From: JBPOFM01 sp041391925
GTDB lineage: Bacteria; Bacteroidota; Bacteroidia; Flavobacteriales; Flavobacteriaceae
DNA length: 64,000 nucleotides
Assembly (NCBI GenBank): GCA_041391925.1
Contig: JAWKNA010000005.1
Span: 1-64,000, forward strand
Direction: 5' to 3'
Under the pieces are notes generated by a model that was given only the letters and a program-made list of their open reading frames with translations, had not been told where the DNA came from and ran no database searches. Shown one piece after another: positions 1 to 9,293 of this stretch (positions are counted from its first letter, which is position 1; every line of letters begins with the position of its first letter). The translations under genes were made by a program, and so were the position numbers.

Positions 1-123
1 GTCTACTTTTGTTGAATCTTGTTTTTGGTACGCTAAATTTAGGATGAGACTATCTATTTCATTGGTTTGGGCAAAACCGATGATTACAGAAAAAAAAGCA
101 GCTAAAGTAATTAACTGTTTCAT
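1..123 (-). CDS. N-terminus of an exported protein, cut by the window edge
   Basis: Forty-one codons read leftward from an ATG at 121-123 and run off the window. The first 19 residues form a clear Sec signal peptide (MKQLITLAAFFSVIIGFAQ) with a hydrophobic core and an A-Q cleavage site typical of Flavobacteria. The start of the mature part (TNEIDSLILNLAYQKQDSTKVD) resembles the opening of TPR-containing periplasmic sensor histidine kinases or LuxR/LytTR-type regulators of this phylum, where a phrase like QDSTKVD precedes the first TPR. That assignment is an inference from a short piece. Only the exported nature is well supported. Confidence 0.6.
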   Translation of the reverse strand, partial: MKQLITLAAFFSVIIGFAQTNEIDSLILNLAYQKQDSTKVD

Positions 124-546
124 CCGCAGGGATTAGTGTTAAAAATTGCAATGCCAATGTGATGGAATCTTGCCTTGAGGGAGAGGAAAAATAAGTACAC
201 AAAATACAATAACAATACAGTGAATGTATATTCGATTAGTATCATCAACATTTGGGACTTTGATTAATAGCTACCCAAAAATGGCTAAAAGTCCTGTATA
301 AATCTAATTTTCGGGTTTTAATACCAATAAATTAGATGAAGTGAACTTTAAATTTTTATGCCGAAAAAGACCATCGATGAACGACATAAAACTTGGAAAA
401 ACGACACTTTTGTCGATGAACGGCAAAGAGGCAATGTTTAATTTTATAAATACCTGATATTCAGTTATTCATAATTATTTTTTATTTCATTGGAATTAAT
501 TCTCTATCTTCATAATCACAAAAAAAATCGATTAAGAACATAAAAA
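124..546. other. Intergenic region of 423 bp with a spaced direct repeat
   Basis: No ORF with coding character is seen here. It separates two divergent genes, so it should hold both promoters. The one clear structure is the pair of near-identical 13-mers at 374-386 and 413-425 (listed separately). No TAnnTTTG box at a convincing distance from either start was found. Confidence 0.5.
374..425. repeat. Direct repeat pair, possible regulator-binding site
   Basis: TCGATGAACGACA at 374-386 recurs as TCGATGAACGGCA at 413-425 (12 of 13 identical), 39 bp start to start, close to four helical turns. Spaced direct repeats in a divergent promoter region are typical of dimeric regulators such as LytTR proteins, but no regulator gene is visible in the window, so the role is inferred. 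Confidence 0.4.
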
Positions 547-750
547 ATGAACAAAACAATTAAAACAATTCTCTTGGTAGTAGGAGTAATATTGGTAGTA
601 TACGGAATTTACAAGCTTATTACTCCAGAAGCATCTGTGGATATTGGCGTTGCAGAGTTTGAAGCTCAAGATAACAATGATGCTTACATAACCATAGGAC
701 TAGGTCTTGCAGCTTTGGTTTTGGGCTTTTTGGGAAGAAAAAAAGCTTAA
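547..750 (+). CDS. Small membrane protein with two TM helices, DUF3185-like
   Basis: This protein has 67 residues. Hydrophobic segments at about residues 7-25 and 48-62 flank a short acidic middle (VDIGVAEFEAQDNNDAY), and it ends in a positive GRKKA tail. Size, the N-terminal hydrophobic stretch and the final G-rich helix resemble small DUF3185-type inner-membrane proteins. No catalytic residue is visible and the function is unknown. It stands alone, divergent from the gene at the left edge and convergent with the GH53 gene, whose stop codon lies 4 bp beyond its own stop. Confidence 0.65.
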   Translation: MNKTIKTILLVVGVILVVYGIYKLITPEASVDIGVAEFEAQDNNDAYITIGLGLAALVLGFLGRKKA

Positions 751-754
751 ACCA

Positions 755-1909
755 TCAATTTGCATTAAAAACATCAAAAACAGGAAGTGCTTCATGGTTA
801 AAATCAAACATACATTGATTTTCCCATGCACTTCCATTTGTTGAAGTAGCATTATTTCCAGTAAAAGCAACCCAATCTGGCGCCCAATAGCAGAATCCAA
901 TACCTTTATCGTTTGGAATGGCTTTTATGGTAGTAACCAACCATTGAAAGTATGCCTTTTGGCCTTCAGGCGTTGCCGAAAATTCACTTAAAATCTGGCT
1001 ATTGTCTCCAATATAATTGTTGCTATCGTCATCCCACTCCAATGTGAATGGATATGCAACTTCTACCATCATAATTTCTTTATCAAAATTAGTTGCTAGT
1101 TGGTTCAGTTTAGACTGTACCAAATTAAGGTTATGAGTTTGAAATTGTGGATAATATGACAATCCAATCACATCAAAATCAATATTTAAAGGCTGCAGTT
1201 CAGTAAAAAAATAGATTGCATTTTCTACACTAGAATGGTGCAGCATTATCTTTACAGAATTATCGGTATCAACTTCTCGAATAGCCCTTATAGCCTCATT
1301 TACCAGTCCAGCATAATTATGCCAATTATCAGCAAAAGCGTCCCAAACACGACCATAATCCCACAAAAATCCGCTGTCGGTTTCATTGCCAATCTGAATG
1401 ATAGTCGGTAAGGTGTTCTGATTTTTAAGTTGTTGTACAACGTCTTTTGTATAGGTATAAATTGCAATTTTTATCTCTTCACTGCTCATGCTTTGCCAAG
1501 CAAGTGGAGGTGCTTGGTGTCCAGGGTCCGCCCAGGTATCTGAATAATGAAAATCCAGCAAAAAAGCTATGTTTTTGGCTTTTATTCGCTGTGCATAAGC
1601 CTTCACATCCGTTAGGCCATTCTGCCCATCTTCTGGTGTATGCCATAATTTTAAACGTACCAAATTGGTACCATTATTAGAAACATAATCTAACAATTGG
1701 ACAGGATTTCCGTTGGTATCCTTATAAACTACATTGTAATCTTCAAGTTCTGATTGAAATGACAAATCCATGCCTTTATAAAAAGTAGGTTCGGGCATAG
1801 GTATCACATCATCGGTCAAATCATCTGGAGTATCATCAGTTGAATTATTGGAATTGCTACAATTAAATAATATAAAGGCTAAAAATAGTATTCGTATGAA
1901 ATATTTCAT
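755..1909 (-). CDS. Glycoside hydrolase family 53 lipoprotein, arabinogalactan endo-beta-1,4-galactanase
   Basis: This 384-residue protein should hydrolyse beta-1,4-galactan side chains of pectin or arabinogalactan. It has a lipoprotein signal peptide with the lipidated Cys at residue 17, then an Asn/Asp/Thr-rich spacer to about residue 42. The single catalytic domain shows GH53 hallmarks: GMDLS near 46, VRLKLW near 84, LLDFHYSDTWADPG at 117-130, the acid/base Glu176 in GNE, and the nucleophile Glu283 in VEVAYP. Surface anchoring is expected. It lacks the SusC/SusD pair usual for polysaccharide loci, so it is an orphan. Family assignment is strong; the exact substrate is inferred. Confidence 0.9.
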   Translation of the reverse strand: MKYFIRILFLAFILFNCSNSNNSTDDTPDDLTDDVIPMPEPTFYKGMDLSFQSELEDYNVVYKDTNGNPVQLLDYVSNNGTNLVRLKLWHTPEDGQNGLTDVKAYAQRIKAKNIAFLLDFHYSDTWADPGHQAPPLAWQSMSSEEIKIAIYTYTKDVVQQLKNQNTLPTIIQIGNETDSGFLWDYGRVWDAFADNWHNYAGLVNEAIRAIREVDTDNSVKIMLHHSSVENAIYFFTELQPLNIDFDVIGLSYYPQFQTHNLNLVQSKLNQLATNFDKEIMMVEVAYPFTLEWDDDSNNYIGDNSQILSEFSATPEGQKAYFQWLVTTIKAIPNDKGIGFCYWAPDWVAFTGNNATSTNGSAWENQCMFDFNHEALPVFDVFNAN

Positions 1910-1965
1910 GGGATGTATGAGGTATTTTCACTAAACTTCTGCTCCCAAACTTATGATAAAAAACT

Positions 1966-1973
1966 TATCTTTG
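1966..1973 (+). promoter_or_regulatory. -7 box of the argS promoter
   Basis: TATCTTTG matches the Bacteroidetes -7 consensus TAnnTTTG and ends 23 nt before the argS ATG, giving a short leader. No clear TTTG -33 element was seen at the usual distance. Confidence 0.65.
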
Positions 1974-1996
1974 CAACCTTAATAAAATGAAGCAAA

Positions 1997-3781
1997 ATGA
2001 ACCTTCAGGACACTCTATCAAAGCATATAAAAGAAGCGGTAAAATCAACCTTCAACGTAAAAGTGGATTCTATGGAATTCCAAGCGACTCGCAAAGAATT
2101 TGCTGGTGATATAACATTGGTTGTTTTTCCACTGTTGAAATTGATTAAAGGAAATCCTGTAACGATTGGTGAACAGATTGGGAATTATTTGTTGGAAACA
2201 ATTGAAGATGTCAAAGGGTACAATGTTGTCAAAGGTTTTTTGAATATTGAGATTAGCGATTCATATTATTTGGATCAATTTAATAGAATCAAGGAAAATG
2301 AAAACTTCGGTTTTGTAAAGCCGAAACCGGAAAACAAGGCTGTTATGGTTGAATATTCTTCTCCAAACACCAACAAGCCACTGCATTTGGGACATATCCG
2401 AAATAATTTATTGGGTTACAGTGTTTCCAAAATCTTAGAAGCTTCCGGAAAAAAGGTCTATAAAACCCAAATCATCAACGACAGAGGTATTCATATTTGT
2501 AAAAGTATGTTGGCTTGGCAGCGATTTGGCCAAGGAGAAACTCCAGAATCCACCGGTTTGAAAGGTGATAAGTTAGTAGGAAATTACTATGTAAAGTTTG
2601 ATCAAGAATACAAGAAAGAAATCAATGCCTTGATGGCCGAGGGAAAAACAGAAGACGAAGCTAAAAAACAAGCTCCAATTATTTTGGATGCCCAAGAAAT
2701 GCTTCAAAAATGGGAAGCAGGCGATTTGGTAACCGTGGCACTTTGGGAAAAAATGAACGGTTGGGTGTATGAAGGGTTTGCTGAAACTTACAAGAACTTG
2801 GGAGTTGATTTTGATAAACTCTATTACGAAAGTCAAACCTATCTTTTAGGAAAAGAATTTGTTACCGAAGGATTGAGAACAGGTGTTTTCTATAAAAAAG
2901 AGGATGGCTCTGTCTGGTGTGATTTAACTCCTGACGGTCTGGATGAAAAAATAGTTTTGCGTTCAGATGGAACAGCCGTTTATATGACACAGGATATCGG
3001 TACAGCAATACAGCGTGCCAAGGATTTTCCGGATGTAGGAGGTATGGTTTATACCGTAGGCAATGAGCAGGAATATCATTTTAAGGTGTTGTTTCTGATT
3101 ATACAAAAGCTTGGCTTTGATTGGGCCAAAAATCTATATCATTTAAGCTATGGAATGGTTGATTTACCTTCAGGAAAAATGAAAAGTAGGGAAGGTACTG
3201 TGGTTGATGCGGATGATCTGATTGAGGAAATGGCTAAAACTGCAGGACAGATTTCCGAAGAGCTTGGAAAATTGGAAGGCTATTCCGAAAGTGAAAAACA
3301 AGAACTTTACAAAATCATTGGTCTAGGTGCCTTAAAATATTACATACTCAAAGTTGACCCAAGGAAACGAATTCTATTTGACCCGGAAGAATCTATAGAC
3401 TTTCAGGGAAATACGGGGCCATTTATTCAATATACATATGCAAGGATTCAATCCATTTTGCGAAAGGCTGAATCAGATCATCATGACAAATCAAGCAAAA
3501 ATGATGTCTCTTTCCATGAGAAAGAAAAAGAGCTACTCAAGCAGATTTTGCTATTTCCAGAAATCATCCAAAATGCTGCGGACAATTACAGTCCAGCATT
3601 GATTGCCAATTATACGTATGATTTAGTAAAGGAATTCAATTCATTTTATCAAAACGTTTCCATTCTTGGAGCTGATAGAGTTGAGGAAAAAATTTTTAGA
3701 GTTGAATTGTCTAAAACTGTTGCAACAATTATCAAAAATGCATTAGAACTATTGGGAATTGATGTACCGGAAAGAATGTAA
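1997..3781 (+). CDS. argS: Arginyl-tRNA synthetase
   Basis: This 594-residue class I synthetase charges tRNA-Arg. The N-terminal tRNA-recognition domain spans about residues 1-90. The nucleotide-binding fold has SSPNTNKPLHLGH at 121-133 (HIGH motif at 130-133), and near residue 395 the KMSKS-equivalent MKSREGT typical of ArgRS. The C-terminal anticodon-binding domain holds GPFIQYTYAR and runs to the family-typical end (LGIDVPERM). An out-of-frame ATG ten bases upstream is ignored. The gene stands alone behind its own promoter and is followed by a large surface-protein gene on the same strand. Confidence 0.97.
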   Translation: MNLQDTLSKHIKEAVKSTFNVKVDSMEFQATRKEFAGDITLVVFPLLKLIKGNPVTIGEQIGNYLLETIEDVKGYNVVKGFLNIEISDSYYLDQFNRIKENENFGFVKPKPENKAVMVEYSSPNTNKPLHLGHIRNNLLGYSVSKILEASGKKVYKTQIINDRGIHICKSMLAWQRFGQGETPESTGLKGDKLVGNYYVKFDQEYKKEINALMAEGKTEDEAKKQAPIILDAQEMLQKWEAGDLVTVALWEKMNGWVYEGFAETYKNLGVDFDKLYYESQTYLLGKEFVTEGLRTGVFYKKEDGSVWCDLTPDGLDEKIVLRSDGTAVYMTQDIGTAIQRAKDFPDVGGMVYTVGNEQEYHFKVLFLIIQKLGFDWAKNLYHLSYGMVDLPSGKMKSREGTVVDADDLIEEMAKTAGQISEELGKLEGYSESEKQELYKIIGLGALKYYILKVDPRKRILFDPEESIDFQGNTGPFIQYTYARIQSILRKAESDHHDKSSKNDVSFHEKEKELLKQILLFPEIIQNAADNYSPALIANYTYDLVKEFNSFYQNVSILGADRVEEKIFRVELSKTVATIIKNALELLGIDVPERM

Positions 3782-3854
3782 CGGTGTAATTTCCAAATTT
3801 AACTTATAGTAAATTTTATATTTATTTACAATAAATGTGTCAGTTTTTGTCTTT

Positions 3855-3862
3855 TATTTTTG
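3855..3862 (+). promoter_or_regulatory. Candidate -7 box upstream of the beta-helix gene
   Basis: TATTTTTG fits TAnnTTTG. It lies 129 nt before the chosen ATG, leaving an AT-rich leader of about 120 nt. The region is so AT-rich that a chance match is possible. Confidence 0.4.
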
Positions 3863-3991
3863 CAAATAATTCAATAAAATTTGTTAATAAAATGTTAAAG
3901 TTAAAGTTTTCTAAAAACTCATTTTAATTTTTTATCGTAAGTGTTCTCGTCTTCCCCCTTGGACACATTGTTTAATCAAAAAAACACTTAC

Positions 3992-6900
3992 ATGAAAAAA
4001 CAAATTACGCTCTTAATTGCAATTGGAATTGCAATTTTTACAACAACTAATTCCTTTGCACAACTTGTCACAAGTAGTGCTGATGATGGAACTGATGGAA
4101 CACTTCGAAAGGAAATCGCAGATACGCCAGCTGGTGGAACAATAACATTTATGCCAACTGTATTAACAGTGACACTTAACAGTGAATTACTTATCAATAA
4201 GGAGCTGACCATAACTGGAACTCCAATTTTGAATGTCGTGATTGATGCCAATAACAACGGTCGCGCTTTTAATATTACTTCTGGTCCAGTTGAACTCAAT
4301 AATTTAACAATTACAAATGGATTGGCCTATGATGGCGGTGGAATTTATCTCACTACCGCTACTTTGACAATCAATGACTGTATCATCACCAACAATATAG
4401 CAAACGGAACAGGTGCTCCTGCAGGTTCTGGTGGAGGTATCTTCAATGATGTTGGAGGTGTATTAATAGTGAATGACTCTGAAATTTCATCAAATCAAGC
4501 CAATAGAGCTGGTGGAGGAATTGAAGATAAATCGGGAGCAGGATTGTCTGTCACTTTGAACAATGTGAATTTAGATAATAATAATGCTGGCGTTTCTCCA
4601 GCAATGGCAGCACCAGGGAATGGTGGAGGTATTCACGTTTCCAGCAATGGTTCTGTTGCTATGTATGGAGGAACTGCAAATGGTAACATAGCGGCCCAAG
4701 AAGGTGGTGGTCTTTGGAATGGTTTTGGAACAATGACGGTAGACAATGTGTCTATCAATAGTAATGACGCACAAGGAGCAGCAGCAGATGATGGTGGCGG
4801 TGGAATTTTCAACAATGGAGGAATTCTTGTCGTTCAAAATGGAACTGTCGTCACAGGGAATTCAGCCTCAGGGACTTTGGGTTCAGGTGGAGGAATTTTT
4901 AACCTAACACCTGGAACTCTTAATGTAGATGGAATGACAATTTCTGGAAATACAGCGATGAGAGCAGGTGGTGGAATTGAAATTGCATCCGCTGCTGGTG
5001 AGACATACACATTTAATAATGTTATTTTAAGCGGCAATACCGTATTTGGCCCTGCACCAGGAAATGGTGGTGGGCTTCACATTTCGGGGCCGGGAAATGT
5101 TAACTATAGTGGTGGCTCTGTGATTGATAACACGGCCTTCGAAGGTGGAGGTCTATGGAATGGCCCTGGAACTATGACTCTTACTGGTGTTTCTATTACT
5201 GGAAATACTGCCAATGGTGATGTCACTGGTGGTGGTGGATTGTTCAATAATGGAGGAACGTTGGTGGTTGATGCTACCACAGTTTTAACTGGAAATATGG
5301 CTAATGCTGCAAACACTGGTGGACGTGGTGGTGCTATTTTCAACAATACTGGTGGCATATTGACCCTGGCTAATGATTTGATAATTTCAGGAAACTATGC
5401 CAGTAGAGCTGGAGGTGCAATTGAAGATTCTTCTAATGGTACACTTACCCTTAATGCCCTTACCTTATCTGGAAATTCTGCAGGTGTGGATATCGGATTA
5501 GGTAATTCAATTGCTCCAAATCCAGGAAATGGAGGTGGAATCCATTTATCTGGAACAACTAATTTAACTATTACGAACAGTTCGATTACCGCAAATTTTG
5601 CCGCTCAAGAAGGTGGTGGTCTTTGGAATAATTTGGGAACGATGTCATTAAATTTTATGACTGTTGAAGAAAATATTGCCAGTGGACCGATGGCCGATGA
5701 TGGTGGAGGAGGTATTTTTAATAACGGTGGTACATTGACTATTCAAAACAGTGCAGTCATCAATAATGTTGTTAATGGTTCTGCCGGATCTGGTGGCGGA
5801 ATTTTCAGCACTGCAGGTGCCGTTTCGGCCGTCGATACGTGGGTTGCATATAACAGTTCAATCCGCGCAGGAGGTGGAATTGAGTTGATTGAAGGGACTT
5901 TGAGCTTGAACAATGTGACTTTGGATTTGAATACCACTGGAGCTTCACCTGGAAATGGTGGTGGTCTGCACATATCTGGTGCAGCAAATTCTACAATTAC
6001 AGACGGTACTGTCAATGGAAATATAGCTACGCGTGAAGGAGGCGGTTTATGGAATGGTAACGGAACGATGACCATTAACAATGTAGCTATTACTTCCAAC
6101 GAAGCCCAAGGTGCGGCAGCCGATGATGGTGGTGCAGGTATCTTCAACAATGGAGGGACTCTAATAGTTCAAAATAATACAGTAATTACAAGTAATATTG
6201 CAAATGGAGCAGCAGGTTCCGGTGGAGGAATATTGAGCGTGGGTGGAGATGTAACCGTTACCGAATCCTCAATAACCTCCAATCAAGCCAATAGAGCAGG
6301 TGGCGGAATTGAACTTGCAGGTGGAACTTTGACTCTAAATGGCGCAACTTTGGACACAAATAATGCAGGTGTGGCCCCAGCGGTCGCAGCGCCAGGAAAT
6401 GGTGGAGGGCTACATGTTACAGGTTCTGCTTCTACTACTATTAATGGAGGAACAACTAATGGCAATGTGGCTGCCAATGAAGGTGGAGGATTATGGAATG
6501 GTTCTGGTTTGATGACCATTGTTGACCATACGGTTGATGGAAACACAGCCTCTGGAAATGATGCCATGGTGGCAGGTGCAGCCGGTGGCGGTGGAATCTA
6601 TAATGAAGGAGGAACACTCGATTTATCTGGTTCAACCACAATTACAAACAATGTTGCGGATGGAGCACAATCTACAGGTGGTGGCATTTTAAATGCTGCT
6701 GGTACGTTGACGGCTAATGGAATTGCAATTATGGACAACACGTCAAACAGAGCCGGTGGAGGAATTGAAACGAATGGTGGAGGAGCAGTAACGCTTACCA
6801 ATGTGAGTTTGAATTCAAATGATACAGGAGTTGTTACAGGAACAGGAGCGCCAGGAAATGGTGGTGGTCTCCATGTTAGTGGAAATAGCGTGATCAATGT

Positions 6901-8689
6901 TATCGGGGGAACTGTCAATATGAATACTGCTGCTTCTGAAGGTGGTGGATTATGGAATGGTGCTGGGACTTTAACGGTTGATGGTACCACTATCAATGGA
7001 AATACAGCAAGTGGAGCTGCTGCTGATAATGGTGGTGGAGGAATCTACGCTCTTAATGGCGGAACAGTAAATCTTGTGAATGGCGCTACCATATCAAACA
7101 ACATCGCTAATGGAACTGCTGGTTCTGGCGGTGGAGTTTTGATAGATGTTGACGCAAGTTTAAATTCTACAGATGCACTTATCTCTGGAAATATTGCAAA
7201 TAGAGCTGGTGGTGGAGTTGAGATTGTTGGTGGTTTAGGAACAATCTCTTTTACAAATACATCTTTGACCAATAATAATGCTGGTGTATCTCCAGCCATC
7301 GCAGCACCTGGAAATGGTGGTGCACTACACGTCACAAATTTACAAGATATAACTATAACAGGAGGAACTGTAAATGGTAATTCTGCGAACCGTGAAGGTG
7401 GTGGATTATGGAATAGCGTTGGTGTTATGACCGTCGATGGGGTCACAATTGATGGGAATACTGCTTTAGGTGCTGCTGCTGATGATGGTGGTGCAGGTAT
7501 CTTCAATAATGGAGGGACTTTAAATGTAGTTAACGGAACAATTGTTTCCAACAATATGTCAATCGGTGCTTCTGGCTCAGGCGGCGGATTGTTGAGCACA
7601 GCAGGATCAGTTACAGTGTCTAATTCAACTTTTGATTCTAATTCGGCTAATAGAGCTGGTGGAGCCATTGAATTGATTGATGGTACTTTGGATTTTAATA
7701 ATTCAGTGATGTCCAATAATGATGTCAACGGAACAGCGGGAACGCCAGCGCCAGGAAATGGTGGTGGATTCCACGTGACTGGAATGTCAGGAACGGTAAA
7801 TTTCGATACCAGTACTATTTCAGGAAATGCAGCATTCAATGATGGTGGTGGACTATGGAACCAAAATGGAACAACCATGAACGTAGTTAACTCTGCGCTA
7901 TATGGCAATTCTGCTGGTGAAGGTGGCGCCATCTACAATAACACAGGTTCCATAACATTAGTAATGACCAGTACCATTTCAGGAAATACAGCATCAGTTT
8001 CTGGAGGTGGACTTTCCAATAATGGAGCAAGTCTGGATCTAAATGCAGTGACTGTGGCTCAAAACAGTGCTGCAACTGGTGGAGGTATTGATGCAGTAAA
8101 TAACGTTTCGTTGAAAAACTCAATTGTTGCTTTGAATACTGCAGGTTCTGGGACAGATGTGTCAGGAATTTTAACTTCCAATGATTATAACCTGATTGGT
8201 TCTGATGACTTAAATATCTTCACGCCTCAATCAAATGACTTGGAAGGTGTTGACCCAGTCGTTGGACCATTACAAGATAACGGAGGAACGACATTTACAC
8301 ATCAATTACTGGATGGTTCACCTGCTTATGATGCTGGTGACCCTGGAGATAATTTTGATGACCAGATTGGTCAACCTGTCTTTGGAGCGTCTCGTGATAT
8401 TGGTGCTTACGAATCTCAAACACCTTTGTCTATCGATGAATTCAATGCCGTTTCTGTATTGAAAATTTATCCAAATCCAACAAAAGGGCAATTCAATATT
8501 GTGATAGGTGACAATGTAAGAGGGGATGTTGAAGTTCAGATAGTTTCAATCACAGGGAAACTAGTTCAGAAACTAGCAATTGGAAACGGTGTTAACAATA
8601 TGGACATTCGTGGAATGGCTTCCGGAATGTATATTATAAATATTAACACCGAAAGTGGTTCATCATCACATAAACTGATTTTGGATTAA
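3992..8689 (+). CDS. Giant T9SS type A beta-helix surface or secreted protein
   Basis: The protein has 1,565 residues from the ATG at 3992. This start opens a good signal peptide (MKKQITLLIAIGIAIFTTTNSFAQ); an in-frame ATG 17 codons upstream would put hydrophilic residues before it. The body is a right-handed beta-helix like polymorphic-membrane-protein or pectate-lyase-like adhesins, with endlessly repeated GGGI, GGGLH, GGGLWN and FNNGGTL turns. About eight 150-residue super-repeats fill residues 110-1320. After a non-repetitive cap comes a T9SS type A sorting domain (YPNPTKGQFNIVIG, ASGMYIININT, ending KLILD). No catalytic motif is seen. Export through T9SS and a role as adhesin or structural surface protein are inferred. 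Confidence 0.88.
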   Translation: MKKQITLLIAIGIAIFTTTNSFAQLVTSSADDGTDGTLRKEIADTPAGGTITFMPTVLTVTLNSELLINKELTITGTPILNVVIDANNNGRAFNITSGPVELNNLTITNGLAYDGGGIYLTTATLTINDCIITNNIANGTGAPAGSGGGIFNDVGGVLIVNDSEISSNQANRAGGGIEDKSGAGLSVTLNNVNLDNNNAGVSPAMAAPGNGGGIHVSSNGSVAMYGGTANGNIAAQEGGGLWNGFGTMTVDNVSINSNDAQGAAADDGGGGIFNNGGILVVQNGTVVTGNSASGTLGSGGGIFNLTPGTLNVDGMTISGNTAMRAGGGIEIASAAGETYTFNNVILSGNTVFGPAPGNGGGLHISGPGNVNYSGGSVIDNTAFEGGGLWNGPGTMTLTGVSITGNTANGDVTGGGGLFNNGGTLVVDATTVLTGNMANAANTGGRGGAIFNNTGGILTLANDLIISGNYASRAGGAIEDSSNGTLTLNALTLSGNSAGVDIGLGNSIAPNPGNGGGIHLSGTTNLTITNSSITANFAAQEGGGLWNNLGTMSLNFMTVEENIASGPMADDGGGGIFNNGGTLTIQNSAVINNVVNGSAGSGGGIFSTAGAVSAVDTWVAYNSSIRAGGGIELIEGTLSLNNVTLDLNTTGASPGNGGGLHISGAANSTITDGTVNGNIATREGGGLWNGNGTMTINNVAITSNEAQGAAADDGGAGIFNNGGTLIVQNNTVITSNIANGAAGSGGGILSVGGDVTVTESSITSNQANRAGGGIELAGGTLTLNGATLDTNNAGVAPAVAAPGNGGGLHVTGSASTTINGGTTNGNVAANEGGGLWNGSGLMTIVDHTVDGNTASGNDAMVAGAAGGGGIYNEGGTLDLSGSTTITNNVADGAQSTGGGILNAAGTLTANGIAIMDNTSNRAGGGIETNGGGAVTLTNVSLNSNDTGVVTGTGAPGNGGGLHVSGNSVINVIGGTVNMNTAASEGGGLWNGAGTLTVDGTTINGNTASGAAADNGGGGIYALNGGTVNLVNGATISNNIANGTAGSGGGVLIDVDASLNSTDALISGNIANRAGGGVEIVGGLGTISFTNTSLTNNNAGVSPAIAAPGNGGALHVTNLQDITITGGTVNGNSANREGGGLWNSVGVMTVDGVTIDGNTALGAAADDGGAGIFNNGGTLNVVNGTIVSNNMSIGASGSGGGLLSTAGSVTVSNSTFDSNSANRAGGAIELIDGTLDFNNSVMSNNDVNGTAGTPAPGNGGGFHVTGMSGTVNFDTSTISGNAAFNDGGGLWNQNGTTMNVVNSALYGNSAGEGGAIYNNTGSITLVMTSTISGNTASVSGGGLSNNGASLDLNAVTVAQNSAATGGGIDAVNNVSLKNSIVALNTAGSGTDVSGILTSNDYNLIGSDDLNIFTPQSNDLEGVDPVVGPLQDNGGTTFTHQLLDGSPAYDAGDPGDNFDDQIGQPVFGASRDIGAYESQTPLSIDEFNAVSVLKIYPNPTKGQFNIVIGDNVRGDVEVQIVSITGKLVQKLAIGNGVNNMDIRGMASGMYIININTESGSSSHKLILD
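4315..7960 (+). repeat. Eight ~450-bp super-repeats inside the beta-helix gene
   Basis: The phrase RAGG[GA][IV]E marks each unit, with its Arg codon at 4505, 4961, 5405, 5864, 6293, 6749, 7202 and 7652. The spacings are 456, 444, 459, 429, 456, 453 and 450 bp, all multiples of three. Each unit has the same order of about five ~30-residue sub-repeats: GGGI, RAGGGIE, APGNGGGLH, EGGGLWN, AADDGGGGIFNN. The units differ enough that they appear old rather than freshly duplicated. Confidence 0.85.
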
Positions 8690-8717
8690 TAGCGTATTTT
8701 GACCCAAATTAAATTGG

Positions 8718-8747
8718 AAAAAGACCATCTCTCGATGGTCTTTTTTT
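8718..8747. terminator. Bidirectional rho-independent terminator
   Basis: GACCATC (8723-8729) pairs with GATGGTC (8734-8740) around a TCTC loop, flanked by an A-run on the left and a T-run on the right. It sits between the convergent beta-helix and YfiT-like genes and can serve both. Confidence 0.85.
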
Positions 8748-8749
8748 AT

Positions 8750-9286
8750 TTAGAAAGAGCCTTCAAATTTTATTGCTTGCTTAATGTGTGCCAAATGGTG
8801 CTTACTGTGCCATGCATACATTCCTATGGCTTCATCCAATTGAAATCGCTTTCCATGTTCGGGATGGATATAAACTCGTTTTAAATCATCTTTTGAAAGT
8901 GTTCGCAAAAGTTTGGACCATTTTGAATGAAGCGATTTTAATAAGGTTAAAGAATCGCTGATGTTATCGTCGGTGCCATCTTCCAAATTGACCCAAAGGT
9001 CTTCTCTATAGGGTTTAATGATTGGAGCATCTTCAGTCAAAGCCAATTTAAATCTAATAAAAGCATTCATATGGCTATCTCCTAAATGATGCACCACCTG
9101 TTTGATGCACCAGCCTTCAGGTCGATATGGCAAATTCAATTCTTTGATTGATAAATCTTTCACTATATCTTGTACTAGTTTTGGAAGATTTTCAATATCA
9201 GAAATCCAATCTCTTATTTTTGATTCATCAATTTTATCAGGAAAATGGAATTTTCCAATAGGATATTTTAAGTGTTCTAAATCCAT
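8750..9286 (-). CDS. YfiT/DinB-family putative metal-dependent thiol transferase
   Basis: This 178-residue four-helix DinB-like protein resembles Bacillus YfiT, a family that includes bacillithiol transferases. Metal-ligand candidates are His67 in VVHHLGD and the cluster in WHSKHHLAHI (His160, His163/164, His167), the usual three-His arrangement. The N-terminal stretch (YPIGKFHFPD) and RPEGWCIKQ are typical of the YfiT subgroup. It starts 7 bp after the stop of the upstream VOC gene, so the two are likely cotranscribed and may act together in thiol or toxin metabolism. The substrate is unknown. Confidence 0.8.
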   Translation of the reverse strand: MDLEHLKYPIGKFHFPDKIDESKIRDWISDIENLPKLVQDIVKDLSIKELNLPYRPEGWCIKQVVHHLGDSHMNAFIRFKLALTEDAPIIKPYREDLWVNLEDGTDDNISDSLTLLKSLHSKWSKLLRTLSKDDLKRVYIHPEHGKRFQLDEAIGMYAWHSKHHLAHIKQAIKFEGSF

Positions 9287-9293
9287 ATATGGT

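Noticed and set aside
7045..7932. A 295-codon minus-strand frame rich in Pro
   Set aside because: It is the antisense shadow of glycine codons (GGN read backward as NCC) in the beta-helix repeats.
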